The notes: generated from the sequence alone by a model not told the origin. 64,000 nt of DNA from JAGLOK01 sp963675575 (GCA_963675575.1 OY776378.1:992001-1056000), one strand, 5' to 3'. Positions 27,570-36,088 are shown, numbered from the stretch's first letter. Numbers and translations are program-made.

Positions 27570-28577
27570 ATGAGCAGGGGTTTAAAAGCTTTAACGATAA
27601 TATTATTCTTGGCCGTCATTACGGTTATCGGTTTTATTATTATATCAAAGAACGAACTTGGCGCTCAAGAAACGGCATTACAAGACTTTTCTATTGCACA
27701 AACTGATGAAATTAATATTGGTATAATAAACGAAGATGATGACATCAAACCTTACGAAACGCCTGCTGTTTCCTCCGCATTTACACCAAATATTTCTGCG
27801 GCCCAAACGACCTCAGAGGTTGTGCCGACAACTACTGCCGTGCCAATTCCGGAAGTTCCGGAATCAAATTCGGATGATCCTCAAATAAAAACCAAAATGA
27901 ATATGAATGGGTATATTTATATATCTTACAAATCAAGCAAAAAAGTGAAAGTAATGATGGACTGCAATGACAGCCAGGAAGTTTATGACTTAGTTTCAGA
28001 TGGAAAGTTTCACAGATTTACTCTTCATCTGGGGGATGGTGAGTATAAAATCCGTTTGGTAGAAAACACGTCCGGGAATTCATACCGTGTAATAAAGACT
28101 GATGAATTTGACTGTACTTTAATCAGCGGGGATTTTCCTTATCTTGTGCCAAATTCTTTCGTGGATTATGACAATAGCTTGGAGGTTATCCAGTTTGGAC
28201 TTACTCTTACTCAAGATGCCTATACTCAAGAAGAGAAAGCTTATGCTATTTATGATTGGATAGTAAGGAATATTTCATACGATTTTTCAGTGGTAGGAAA
28301 GCTGGAATCGGGATATGTGCCGAATCCCCAGGAAACATATGAAACAAGAAAAGGCATCTGTTCGGATTTTGCGGCGCTTTTCGCATCGCTTTGTAGGAGT
28401 CAGGGAATACCATGTAAAGTGGCGTTGGGCTATTATATTAAAAGTGAATATTATCATGCATGGAATGAAGTGAAATTGAACGGGGAATATATATTGGTTG
28501 ACACTTCCGGAGATTCGCAAACTGGGGAATATAATTTTTCAAGAACCGAAGGCTATACCAAAAACAAGGAGCACTGA
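27570..28577 (+). CDS. Secreted or membrane-anchored transglutaminase-like protein
   Basis: A 335-residue protein with one N-terminal membrane anchor (about residues 5-26), a Thr/Pro/Ser-rich linker (about 65-110), a beta domain, and a C-terminal transglutaminase-like cysteine protease fold. The catalytic triad is visible: Cys in TRKGICSDFAALFASL, His in YYHAWNEVKL and Asp in ILVDTSGDS. It may cross-link or cleave surface proteins. Its ribosome site (AAGAGAT) is weak. It follows the pilin genes by about 50 bp, so it may act on the surface structure they build; this is inference. Confidence 0.85.
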   Translation: MSRGLKALTIILFLAVITVIGFIIISKNELGAQETALQDFSIAQTDEINIGIINEDDDIKPYETPAVSSAFTPNISAAQTTSEVVPTTTAVPIPEVPESNSDDPQIKTKMNMNGYIYISYKSSKKVKVMMDCNDSQEVYDLVSDGKFHRFTLHLGDGEYKIRLVENTSGNSYRVIKTDEFDCTLISGDFPYLVPNSFVDYDNSLEVIQFGLTLTQDAYTQEEKAYAIYDWIVRNISYDFSVVGKLESGYVPNPQETYETRKGICSDFAALFASLCRSQGIPCKVALGYYIKSEYYHAWNEVKLNGEYILVDTSGDSQTGEYNFSRTEGYTKNKEH

Positions 28578-28726
28578 AAATTTAGTTTATAAAATTGTTA
28601 AAATTGTATTACAATAGTGTGATATGATTTTTTTTATGGTAAAATGTTTTTTATGGGGATTAAACATATTTCCGTTTAATACCATGAAATGACACTATTA
28701 ATTTAAAAAATTCAATGAGGTATAAA

Positions 28727-30289
28727 TTGATTAAACACACATTAAATATATTTGTTGTCTTGGTAATTTCTTTTTTATTCGTATTAAGCGGATGTGAAAA
28801 ACAATCAGAAGAAGTGGTTGAAGAAATCGCTCCTTCGGAGATCTCATTTGATGAGGTTGAAGAAGTTTCTGTCGGCTTTTGGGAGATTTATGAACCTCAA
28901 AGTGAAGCGGCGATTTTTTTGAGCCAATATATCGAAGACAATTTTAAAATTAAAATAAAACCTATTACTTTCACCAGGGACAATTACCAAAGCGAATTGG
29001 ACTGGATGATTGGGGCTAATATGCTGCCCGATGTTTTTGCTCACGATATAATTGAAAACAAAATGGAATACAAAGTGTTGATTACCTCAGGGTTGGTGCA
29101 ATCTATTCCTAAGGAATTATGGGCGGGCTATGAAAGATTGGGTGCAGTAATGGGTTGGTATGAAAATACTTATGCTTATGATGGGGAAATGTTTTTTATT
29201 CCTCGTACTTATCAAACGTTTGATCAAACGCACGGGGCCACGAATGTTATTTTATACAGAATCGACTGGGCAAAAGATTTATCTAAAAATACCTATGGGG
29301 ACTCTGCGGGATTTATAGATATCATAGATCTTCTAGGTGCATATAGAGGTTCGGATACGGATCAAAATACTATTTGGGACACATGGGGAATAACGGGTTC
29401 TGGCGGAATAGAATTTATTTGGGACATGTTTCTTACACCTTTCGGAGTTCGGGATTGGGTGCTGGAAGACGGAAAATGGATTCCGGGAATTATAAGCACA
29501 GACGCAAAAGAGGCCATCTCATGGGCGGCTCAGATTTACAGAGAAGGGATAATCGATCCCGCCATTGCGCATCAGAACTCGGATGAAGCTCTGGGTAAGT
29601 TTTTTACCGGAAAAACAGGTGCTGTTTTAACTCAGGCTTACTATGAAAATTTGGTTTATTTTGAAAAAGAGTGGGAAGTCCATAATCCCGACAAATCTAT
29701 TAATAAAAGCGTAAAGCTTATTCCTAGCTATACGACTCCAAAGGGAACCATAAACAACGAAGTTTCAACATTTGAAGGCGGAAGCATGATATCTAGCAAT
29801 GTTGGTGCGACAAAAATGCAAAAGATTCTTGCGCTTTATGACTTTATGTTTAGCAATGAAGGAAGAAACTTATTTGAGTACGGTGATATTCTAGGACCCG
29901 CGGAGGCTCAAAGTGCAGCCGATTTCTTGAGCGCCTCGCCTGAGTTTCAAAACTTTGCCAACCTTGCAAGCTGGAACTTGGATAGGAATCCAAGTAGCCT
30001 AAAAGCGGATTCCGACTTTATCGTTTATGCTCAGAATTTGATTGAAAATGATGTATGGTCATGGAGCTTTGAAGAGGAGTTATTTACAAACGGAATGATA
30101 ACACCGGAAATGTGTGTTTTGGATGTTGACCATATTGCTGAAGAAAAAATCTTGCAGATAATTAAAACCACAAGAGATTTTGATGCTGATTGGGAAAGCT
30201 ATGTCGAATCTATGTACAGTGAGCTAAACCTGGAAGAAGCGATAGCCGAAGTGAATGAGAGAGCCGAAGTGTATTTTTCGCAGGACTGA
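28727..30289 (+). CDS. Extracellular solute-binding lipoprotein
   Basis: A roughly 520-residue substrate-binding protein of an ABC importer type. The N-terminus has a signal peptide and lipobox VLSGC, so the Cys would carry lipid on the outer face of the membrane. The body has features of family 1 sugar-type binders: FWEIYEPQSEAAIFLSQYIE, NMLPDVFAHD, and a YYENLVYFEKEWE helix. TTG 28727 is chosen because GAGGT lies five bases upstream; ATG 28715 is in frame but overlaps that ribosome site and has none of its own. No permease or ATPase gene is nearby, so it is an orphan. Confidence 0.82.
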   Translation: MIKHTLNIFVVLVISFLFVLSGCEKQSEEVVEEIAPSEISFDEVEEVSVGFWEIYEPQSEAAIFLSQYIEDNFKIKIKPITFTRDNYQSELDWMIGANMLPDVFAHDIIENKMEYKVLITSGLVQSIPKELWAGYERLGAVMGWYENTYAYDGEMFFIPRTYQTFDQTHGATNVILYRIDWAKDLSKNTYGDSAGFIDIIDLLGAYRGSDTDQNTIWDTWGITGSGGIEFIWDMFLTPFGVRDWVLEDGKWIPGIISTDAKEAISWAAQIYREGIIDPAIAHQNSDEALGKFFTGKTGAVLTQAYYENLVYFEKEWEVHNPDKSINKSVKLIPSYTTPKGTINNEVSTFEGGSMISSNVGATKMQKILALYDFMFSNEGRNLFEYGDILGPAEAQSAADFLSASPEFQNFANLASWNLDRNPSSLKADSDFIVYAQNLIENDVWSWSFEEELFTNGMITPEMCVLDVDHIAEEKILQIIKTTRDFDADWESYVESMYSELNLEEAIAEVNERAEVYFSQD

Positions 30290-30391
30290 TATCAAATCTG
30301 ACAATTGCAAAAAATAATATTTGACATTCTGATGCAAAAACTATAGAATTGCATTAGTTAAGACAAATAAATCAATATGGAGGTTTTTTTG

Positions 30392-30427
30392 ATGAAAGTT
30401 AATATGGCCAGGGTGCTGGTACCGTAA
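30392..30427 (+). CDS. Leader peptide of 11 residues
   Basis: ATG 30392 with a perfect GGAGG eight bases upstream opens a frame of 11 codons, MKVNMARVLVP, ended by TAA. It is directly followed by two hairpins and an attenuator-type terminator. Short translated leaders of this sort control downstream genes through ribosome stalling. The Arg-Val-Leu-Val-Pro end is a plausible stall site but I do not recognise it. The genes downstream encode a small basic protein and the 30S assembly GTPase RsgA. Confidence 0.7.
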   Translation: MKVNMARVLVP

Positions 30428-30438
30428 ATTGAATATCG

Positions 30439-30514
30439 GTGCGATTTTTTTCGCACGGCATGAGCAAACATAATACTTGGATGGAACACGTGGTATTAGT
30501 AGGCGTGTTTTTTT
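30439..30514 (+). promoter_or_regulatory. Attenuator: competing hairpins and terminator
   Basis: After the leader peptide come GTGCGA/TCGCAC (30439-30456), then TAATAC (30471-30476) that can pair with GTATTA (30493-30498), and AACACG (30485-30490) that can pair with CGTGTT (30504-30509) next to a T7 run. The last two pairings exclude each other, so one acts as antiterminator and the other as terminator, the layout of a transcription attenuator. Confidence 0.7.
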
Positions 30515-30540
30515 GTTTGCTAAAAAAGGAGTGATATAAT

Positions 30541-30714
30541 ATGAAAAAGAAAAACATAGCGAGCAAAGCTATTGAAATAAACAGGAAAATAAGAAGAAGC
30601 TGGGATATTTATCCCGTTACGAAAATTAAAGAAGATGTGCGGTTAAACAGTAAAAAACGGCGCATAAAAGATAAGAAAGAAATAAAGAGGTTTGATATAG
30701 ATGGATTTAATTGA
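30541..30714 (+). CDS. Small basic protein, 57 residues
   Basis: A 57-codon frame from ATG 30541 with AAAGGAG nine bases upstream. The product is very rich in Lys and Arg (for example NRKIRRSWDIYPVTKIKED and SKKRRIKDKKEIKR) and nearly lacks hydrophobic stretches, which suggests binding to RNA or the ribosome. It overlaps the start of rsgA by 14 bp in another frame, so the two are translated together. It lies behind the leader peptide and attenuator. I do not recognise a family; a ribosome-associated role is inferred from charge and context. Confidence 0.7.
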   Translation: MKKKNIASKAIEINRKIRRSWDIYPVTKIKEDVRLNSKKRRIKDKKEIKRFDIDGFN

Positions 30715-31735
30715 ATACGGTTGGGATAAGTATTTTGAAAATGCGTATCAAGCATTTAAAGATAGTAAACTGATTAAAGCGAGGATAATTGCGGACTATG
30801 GTCAGGCCGTAAAGGTTGTGACAGAACAAGAAGAGATTTTAGTCAAACGTCATGTGCATGAAAGCAGGGCGTACGGCGTTGGTGATTTTGTTTGCCTGGA
30901 ATTTGATAAAGAAAACAACAATTATACAATAAAAGCGCTTCTGCCCAGAAGGACAAAGATATCACGACTGGCTGCGGGACAGGTTTTAAAAGAGCAGATC
31001 ATCGCCGCCAACATCGATACTGTATTAATCATGCAGTCTCTAAACAATGATTTTAACTTAAGAAGGCTAGAAAGATATCTTATCGCCGCTTGGGAAAGTG
31101 GGGCAATTCCCGCTGTGGTTTTAACCAAAAGCGATTTGTGCGATGATGCAAAAAGCAAAGAAAGCAAAGCGTTTTCAGTTGCCGCGGGAGTAGAGGTGCA
31201 TTCCATAAGCGCTTTTACTGGAGCGGGGATGGAAAACATCAGCAAGTATTTTATGCCGGGACAAACAGTGGCGCTTGTCGGCTCTTCAGGCGTTGGTAAA
31301 TCCACATTGGTTAATGCGCTTGCGGGCAAGGAAATTTTAAAAACACAGGAAGTTTTGCGTGATGACGACAGGGGAAGGCACACAACATCGCATAGGCAGC
31401 TGGTTCTTCTCCCGAACGGAGGCGTGGCGATGGATACGCCAGGTATGCGAACTTTGGGTTTGTGGGAAGCTGAGACCGGAATGGACAATATTTTTGGTGA
31501 TATCCAAGAGATTGCGTCGAATTGTCGGTTCCGCGACTGCAAACACGACAGCGAGCCAGGATGCGCGGTGCAAGAAGCGCTTGGAAAAGGCGTACTTGAG
31601 ATCTCACACTGGACAAACTATAAAAAGCTTCAAAAAGAGATTGCCCACATTGAAAGAAAGAAAAATGAAAAAATGCGGGGACATGAAAAAGAATTTTCCA
31701 AGATGATTAAAAGAAGTGAAAAAGAAATCTGGTAA
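30701..31735 (+). CDS. rsgA: Ribosome small subunit-dependent GTPase A
   Basis: A 344-residue circularly permuted GTPase that helps mature the 30S ribosomal subunit. In order: an OB-fold, the G4 motif TKSD, the P-loop GSSGVGKSTLVNAL (about residue 193), the switch region TTSHRQ, G3 DTPGMRTLG, and the C-terminal zinc site CRFRDCKHDSEPGC. GAGG lies about ten bases before ATG 30701. It overlaps the 57-residue gene, and the pair sits behind a leader-peptide attenuator, so its expression may answer to ribosome state. It ends at a hairpin. Confidence 0.95.
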   Translation: MDLIEYGWDKYFENAYQAFKDSKLIKARIIADYGQAVKVVTEQEEILVKRHVHESRAYGVGDFVCLEFDKENNNYTIKALLPRRTKISRLAAGQVLKEQIIAANIDTVLIMQSLNNDFNLRRLERYLIAAWESGAIPAVVLTKSDLCDDAKSKESKAFSVAAGVEVHSISAFTGAGMENISKYFMPGQTVALVGSSGVGKSTLVNALAGKEILKTQEVLRDDDRGRHTTSHRQLVLLPNGGVAMDTPGMRTLGLWEAETGMDNIFGDIQEIASNCRFRDCKHDSEPGCAVQEALGKGVLEISHWTNYKKLQKEIAHIERKKNEKMRGHEKEFSKMIKRSEKEIW

Positions 31736-31765
31736 AACAAAGCCTCCCTATATGGGAGGCTAATT
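31733..31765. terminator. Hairpin between rsgA and the KilAC gene
   Basis: An 8-bp perfect stem (AGCCTCCC, loop TATAT, GGGAGGCT) between convergent genes. The T-rich tail is better on the minus strand, but it may serve both. Confidence 0.7.
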
Positions 31766-31789
31766 TGCATATAATTAATTTATTTTAGT

Positions 31790-32227
31790 CTATTTGCAGG
31801 CTATATGATTACTTTTGCATTTTATCTTTGATTTCAGCTTTTCAGCTAAATACGCTTTTCCTTTAGGTGTTATAAGCGGCGAATATTTTGGTATCTGCTC
31901 GTCGGCCACCAACACGAAAGTTTCCTTATAAGAAAACAAATTTTGATCTACATATTTTTTAAGAGGCATATTCCAAGTGCTCTTTTGCTTTGAAATATAA
32001 CCGTTCATACGGAGCCATTTGAACATCTGGTTTCTGCCTAAATGGATTCCAAAGCTTGAAAGCTGTGAACAAAAAGCGGAAACATTTATATTTCCCGTTG
32101 TTTTGGTGGGAGCAGTATTAGCTACAATCTCCCTTTGTTTTATTGTTATGCCTGTACTTTGGGGCGCATTTAAAGGATCGTTTCTAATAATGGGAAATAT
32201 ATCCATTGTTTGTTGAATAATAGTCAT
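31790..32227 (-). CDS. KilAC (antirepressor C-terminal) domain protein
   Basis: A 145-residue protein whose second half matches the phage antirepressor KilAC domain: FGIHLGRNQMFKWLRMNGYI, KSTWNMPLKKYVDQNLF, and SPLITPKGKAYLAEKL. The usual N-terminal Bro or ANT DNA-binding domain is absent; residues 1-50 look unstructured. There are no other phage genes around. AGGAG lies before the ATG, and an inverted repeat lies in the promoter region. It may be a domesticated phage remnant that still controls transcription; this is inference. Confidence 0.75.
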   Translation of the reverse strand: MTIIQQTMDIFPIIRNDPLNAPQSTGITIKQREIVANTAPTKTTGNINVSAFCSQLSSFGIHLGRNQMFKWLRMNGYISKQKSTWNMPLKKYVDQNLFSYKETFVLVADEQIPKYSPLITPKGKAYLAEKLKSKIKCKSNHIACK

Positions 32228-32262
32228 AATTTTCTCCTCTCATATACGAATGATATTTTTTA

Positions 32263-32296
32263 AACTGTAAAGACTGCAGTTATCCTTCTTACAGTT
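32263..32296. promoter_or_regulatory. Inverted repeat upstream of the KilAC gene
   Basis: AACTGTAA (32263-32270) and TTACAGTT (32289-32296) form a perfect 8-bp inverted repeat with an 18-bp spacer, located 36-69 bp before the KilAC start codon. Its size and place suit a dimer-binding operator. A further TGTCC/GGACA repeat lies about 30-40 bp beyond. Confidence 0.45.
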
Positions 32297-32511
32297 ATAA
32301 TTTTATCATTAAGCGTGTCCTGTTTATGGGACAGTTAGAGAGATGGAAGTACAATTTTGATTCAATTTTGATGTGCAATAAAAAATTTCTAGTTTACATG
32401 ATTTAATAAAGGTGGTTTAAATTAAGCAATATGAAATGATTATTATATTGGAAAATAAAAATACGAATGCACAGCTAGCATTACGTAGTAAAAACTTAAA
32501 AATTTCGATTC

Positions 32512-34074
32512 TCATTTGGATGCTTGCTTTTTGTTGCAGGCCTCATATTCAACTTTGTTTCGTCCGTTGTCTTTTGCTTTGTATAGCGCTCTGTCGGCAT
32601 ATTTTAGGAAAGTATCGAAATTTTCATCTGTTATGATTTCTTTACCTGTAACTCCGAGACTTACCGTGATGCTCATTATGTAGTTTTCAAAAATAAATTC
32701 CGTTTCAGCGATAGTTTTTCGTATTCTTTCGGCAACAAATACAGCGCCTTCTAAATCGGTTTCCGGCAGCAGAAGCATAAATTCCTCTCCGCCGAACCTT
32801 CCCAACAAATCAATGGAGCGTATTTTTTTTCTGCATATGTCTGCGATTTCTTTGAGCATAGCGTCGCCAGCTAAATGGCCATATGCGTCATTGATATTCT
32901 TGAAAAAATCCAAATCCAATATAATAAATGAAAGCGGGTGGGAATGTCTTTTAGCTCTTAAGAATTCAGTTTCAGTTCTTTGAATAAAATGGCCTCTTGT
33001 GTATGTGCGGGTTAAAGCATCTACCGACGCAAGCTCTGTAAGCTCAGCCATTGTATTTACAAGCTCTGTAATGTCTATTAGCGAAACCATATATCCGGTA
33101 AGATTTTTTGTTTTATCAAGCAAAGCGGAACTGGAGACTTTGTAATGCTTTGAAAAATTATGGGAAATAATAGTTGTTTTGCACTCAGAATCAGTCAATA
33201 TTGCTTTTTTTATTCTTCCGTCATAGTCAATGAAATCTCCAATGTTCGAGTATAGCATTTTTTCTGATAGAAGTGGAATGGATTTCTGTGCGGTTGCGTT
33301 ATAATCAAGAAGATTGAGATCCTTATCTAATATCAGCATGCAATTATCTGACCATTCAAAAGCCTTTTTGTAAGCAAAAGGAATAGAGTTAAACAGCTTA
33401 TAGCTTATATAATCCGTCGCTAGTATGAGAGAGAACAACGGAATAGCGAATGGAAGAAAAAACAATAGAAAAAGATTAGAACCGTTCATTTCAAAAAAGA
33501 TGCAGAATATTGATATAGAAATCAAGCTAAGTAAAATTATCAATGGGATTATTTGTTTTTTGTATCTTGCAAACCATTTTAAAATAGTAGAAAACAATAA
33601 TATCATAACCCCTGCCGCATACGCACTGAAAACATAAAACCAGAATCCCTTTTCATAAACTAAAAACATAAGTGGTTCCTGAAATTTGATTGAAAAGTTG
33701 TATAAAAAAATTGAATGATATTTTGCCGTTAATATCAATATTGCAGTTATTAAAGGTATTAGGAATAATAGAATATACTGAAACAGCTTAATTCTTTTAA
33801 AGATTCTTGCTATATCAAAAAAAACAAGAAAAATTAGTCCGGGCAAGAAGCTTAGGGTTACAATCTTAATTGTATGAAAAAACATCATCATTGAAAGCGT
33901 CTGAGATGCAATCTCAAAAGCAAATGAAGCGCAGAAAATGCAAAGAACGAAAGTGTATATCCTTAGGAGCAATGTGTTTTTCAGCTTGTTTAAATTAATG
34001 AAATTATTGATTTTGATTATAGCCAAACAAGAAAGTATAACAAATAATATTGACAGCAAATAATTTATATTCAT
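32512..34074 (-). CDS. Diguanylate cyclase with seven-helix membrane sensor and PAS-like region
   Basis: A 520-residue protein. About seven membrane segments fill residues 1-225, as in the 7TM sensor region found in some histidine kinases. A PAS-like linker follows (about 235-340), and a GGDEF domain sits at about 350-510. The active loop is GRFGGEEFMLLLPE, with the metal-binding LDLDFFKNINDAYGHLAGD and an I-site RSID five residues upstream. It should make cyclic di-GMP in response to an unknown signal. AGGAGAG precedes ATG 34074. It is monocistronic. Confidence 0.92.
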   Translation of the reverse strand: MNINYLLSILFVILSCLAIIKINNFINLNKLKNTLLLRIYTFVLCIFCASFAFEIASQTLSMMMFFHTIKIVTLSFLPGLIFLVFFDIARIFKRIKLFQYILLFLIPLITAILILTAKYHSIFLYNFSIKFQEPLMFLVYEKGFWFYVFSAYAAGVMILLFSTILKWFARYKKQIIPLIILLSLISISIFCIFFEMNGSNLFLLFFLPFAIPLFSLILATDYISYKLFNSIPFAYKKAFEWSDNCMLILDKDLNLLDYNATAQKSIPLLSEKMLYSNIGDFIDYDGRIKKAILTDSECKTTIISHNFSKHYKVSSSALLDKTKNLTGYMVSLIDITELVNTMAELTELASVDALTRTYTRGHFIQRTETEFLRAKRHSHPLSFIILDLDFFKNINDAYGHLAGDAMLKEIADICRKKIRSIDLLGRFGGEEFMLLLPETDLEGAVFVAERIRKTIAETEFIFENYIMSITVSLGVTGKEIITDENFDTFLKYADRALYKAKDNGRNKVEYEACNKKQASK

Positions 34075-34370
34075 ATACTCTCCTGAAGAACTGTCGGGGT
34101 TTTCTAAAATAATTATGCTTTTTAATTATACACTAAAAGGCAGATATTACAAGCAAATAACAATTGAGAAAATAAAGCATAAAAAGATATATTAAAGCAC
34201 TTATAGTAAATAATATTGGATGAAGCTAATAACAAACCACTTGGATACACAGGGAATCTTTTAATCTGCGACATAATTGATGATTTTACAAATTCTTAAA
34301 ATACAGAGACTAGTCTTAAGGAGATAATGGACATTGCGCAATCAAATACGTTGAATTTAGCACTTAATTT
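34075..34370. other. Intergenic region
   Basis: About 296 bp of AT-rich DNA between the diguanylate cyclase gene and the propeller lipoprotein gene. The promoter of the cyclase gene must lie here. I see no small ORF with a ribosome site, RNA gene or strong hairpin. Confidence 0.4.
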
Positions 34371-35360
34371 TTATTTCTTTTTATACGCAACATAAATATC
34401 TGATTCAATCATCTGGTCGGATTCATAATAGTGATGAGTAAAATATAGATTTCCTTCATCGTCCAGTGTTGGTTCGCCGGCAAATTGGGAGACTATGAGT
34501 TCAGGCACCTGCCAGAGGCCATCAATTCTATATGACCTGAATACAGCAGGGCTTCCCTTGTAAACGCGTGTAAACCACATTTCCTTACCGTCAGAAGATA
34601 TAAAAGGATAGCCTTCAAATCCATCGGTATTTACTGGCTCAATATTTACGGTGTTCTGCCAACTACCGTTTTCATATTTGGTCATCCAAATATCCAGATT
34701 TCCTTTTCCATTTAGTGAATCAGTATGATAGTAGAGTTCGTTATTCCACATGTGAAGTTCGCCGACTTTCAGTTCGTTTCCCAGGCGCTTTCCGACCCAT
34801 TGCCAATCCGTCCAAGAATCGCCGTCTTTCTTTGCTGTGAAAATGTTCATACCTGTATATCCTTCCCGCGCGGAGGCAAACCACATTTCATTTCCTTGGA
34901 CAAAGGGTGCTCCGTCGAGTGCCAATTTTCCGGCATCTTGGAGCCATAGCCGTTTTGGCTCATTCCAAGATCCACCAGTTTTTTTGGTGGAAACCCATAT
35001 GCCTGTAACACCGTCATCTAATTGCTCGTTGGGAGGGACTCTGACATCGGGCGTGAAGAAAAAGTATAGGGTGTTGGAATCGGGCAGTATAAAGGGGGAG
35101 TCTTCGGCACCTAAAGTGTTTATTGGATAAGGGAGAGACACAGGGGATTCAAACTCTTCAGTATGCATAATTGGAGGAAAAGAATCTGTTTCCGGCGAGC
35201 TTTTCGATATGTCATTGGGCAGCCTTTCTTCTCGATTGACCAATATTGCCGCTTCGGAGGGTTGGGTATTACTATCATCATTATCAATATTACATCCCAA
35301 AGTTGCATAGGGGATAATAAGTAATATAAAAAAATCAAATTGACTGATTTCATAACACAC
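34371..35360 (-). CDS. Beta-propeller (PD40/TolB-like) lipoprotein, signal peptide frameshifted
   Basis: The body of about 310 residues has five or six propeller-like blades (GNEMWFASAREGYTGMNIF, NNELYYHTDSLN, DGKEMWFTRVYKGSPAVFR, EGNLYFTHHYYESDQ). In the main frame the only start is a GTG that overlaps the ribosome site, giving a poor leader. ATG 35353, with AAGAGGTG five bases upstream, is in another frame and begins MKSVNLIF. The two frames would join at a T7 run (35328-35334) into a good lipoprotein signal ending TLGC. So the gene is either broken by one missing base, slips at the run, or holds a sequencing error. Confidence 0.7.
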   Translation of the reverse strand: MCYEISQFDFFILLIIPYATLGCNIDNDDSNTQPSEAAILVNREERLPNDISKSSPETDSFPPIMHTEEFESPVSLPYPINTLGAEDSPFILPDSNTLYFFFTPDVRVPPNEQLDDGVTGIWVSTKKTGGSWNEPKRLWLQDAGKLALDGAPFVQGNEMWFASAREGYTGMNIFTAKKDGDSWTDWQWVGKRLGNELKVGELHMWNNELYYHTDSLNGKGNLDIWMTKYENGSWQNTVNIEPVNTDGFEGYPFISSDGKEMWFTRVYKGSPAVFRSYRIDGLWQVPELIVSQFAGEPTLDDEGNLYFTHHYYESDQMIESDIYVAYKKK

Positions 35361-35506
35361 CTCTTTTTATGGCAAAGTACTGATAATTCATAAAAATATT
35401 TTAATATTTTTGCAGTATATAAGCAAATACAATCGATTGAAAAAGTAAAAAGAGTTGAGAAATTCTATTTTCTTTGGTAGAATAAATATTCTAAGGAGAT
35501 ATACAT

Positions 35507-35857
35507 TTGGATAAAAAAATTGAGACTCTTACAAACAAAATCGCGACACTTCTGGCGGACAAAAAAGCAAAAGATGTAGTTTGCTTGGATATTTCCGAAA
35601 AGACTATTATCGCCGATGCGTTTATTATCGCCTCGGGCAGAAGCGGTGTACAGGTCAAGGCCCTTTGTGATGAAGTTGACGAATTCTGCAAAGAGAGCAA
35701 CATTGAAATCGGACAAATGGAAGGGTATTCTGCTGCACGCTGGGTAATTATTGATTTGAAAGATATAGTAGTGCACATATTCCATTTCGAGGACAGAGAT
35801 TTTTATAATCTGGAACGACTTTGGTCAGATGCGGAAAATGTTAAGGAATTTGCGTAA
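35507..35857 (+). CDS. rsfS: Ribosome silencing factor RsfS
   Basis: A 116-residue RsfS/Iojap/DUF143 protein. It binds ribosomal protein L14 and blocks joining of the 30S subunit during starvation. Family marks are DVVCLDISEKTIIADAFIIASG, QVKALCDEVDEFCKE and the near-universal EGYSAARWVIIDLKDIVVHIF. Translation starts at TTG 35507, eight bases after AAGGAG; no ATG fits. It is monocistronic and followed by a terminator. Confidence 0.95.
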   Translation: MDKKIETLTNKIATLLADKKAKDVVCLDISEKTIIADAFIIASGRSGVQVKALCDEVDEFCKESNIEIGQMEGYSAARWVIIDLKDIVVHIFHFEDRDFYNLERLWSDAENVKEFA

Positions 35858-35901
35858 TTTATAACATTAAATAAGGTTTTTGTGTGCTGAAATCGACATT
35901 T

Positions 35902-35936
35902 AAGCAAGCAGTTGTTTATCGACGCTTGCTTTTTTA
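35902..35936 (+). terminator. Terminator of rsfS
   Basis: AAGCAAGC pairs with GCTTGCTT across a 14-base loop, followed by a T-run, 45 bases after the rsfS stop. Confidence 0.8.
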
Positions 35937-36023
35937 TTATCATAATTTTATCGGAGGTGACGGCTTGAGCATATTTTGCCTCGGCGGCACTGATGATGTT
36001 TCTACCCCCTCTTCTTTATATTT

Positions 36024-36041
36024 CCGGCGCTTAAGCGCCGG
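36024..36041. repeat. Perfect 18-bp palindrome
   Basis: CCGGCGCTTAAGCGCCGG, a fully symmetric GC-rich palindrome in an AT-rich gap. It can form a 7-bp stem with a TTAA loop. It has no T-tail, so its role is unclear. Confidence 0.6.
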
Positions 36042-36044
36042 ATT

Positions 36045-36088
36045 TCTATATAAAATAAAATCCACCTATTATGTGATAGATGGATTTT
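36045..36088 (-). terminator. Terminator of the hslO-HD operon
   Basis: On the minus strand a 13-bp stem with one mismatch (AAAATCCATCTAT, 6-base loop, ATAGGTGGATTTT) is followed by ATTTTATA, about 60 bases after the HD gene stop. Confidence 0.75.

Noticed and set aside
30922..31542. 206-codon open frame antisense to rsgA
   Set aside because: Shadow of rsgA; no ribosome site and no recognisable motif.
32436..32636. Plus-strand 66-codon frame at the end of the diguanylate cyclase gene
   Set aside because: Its second half is antisense to the GGDEF gene and it lacks a ribosome site.
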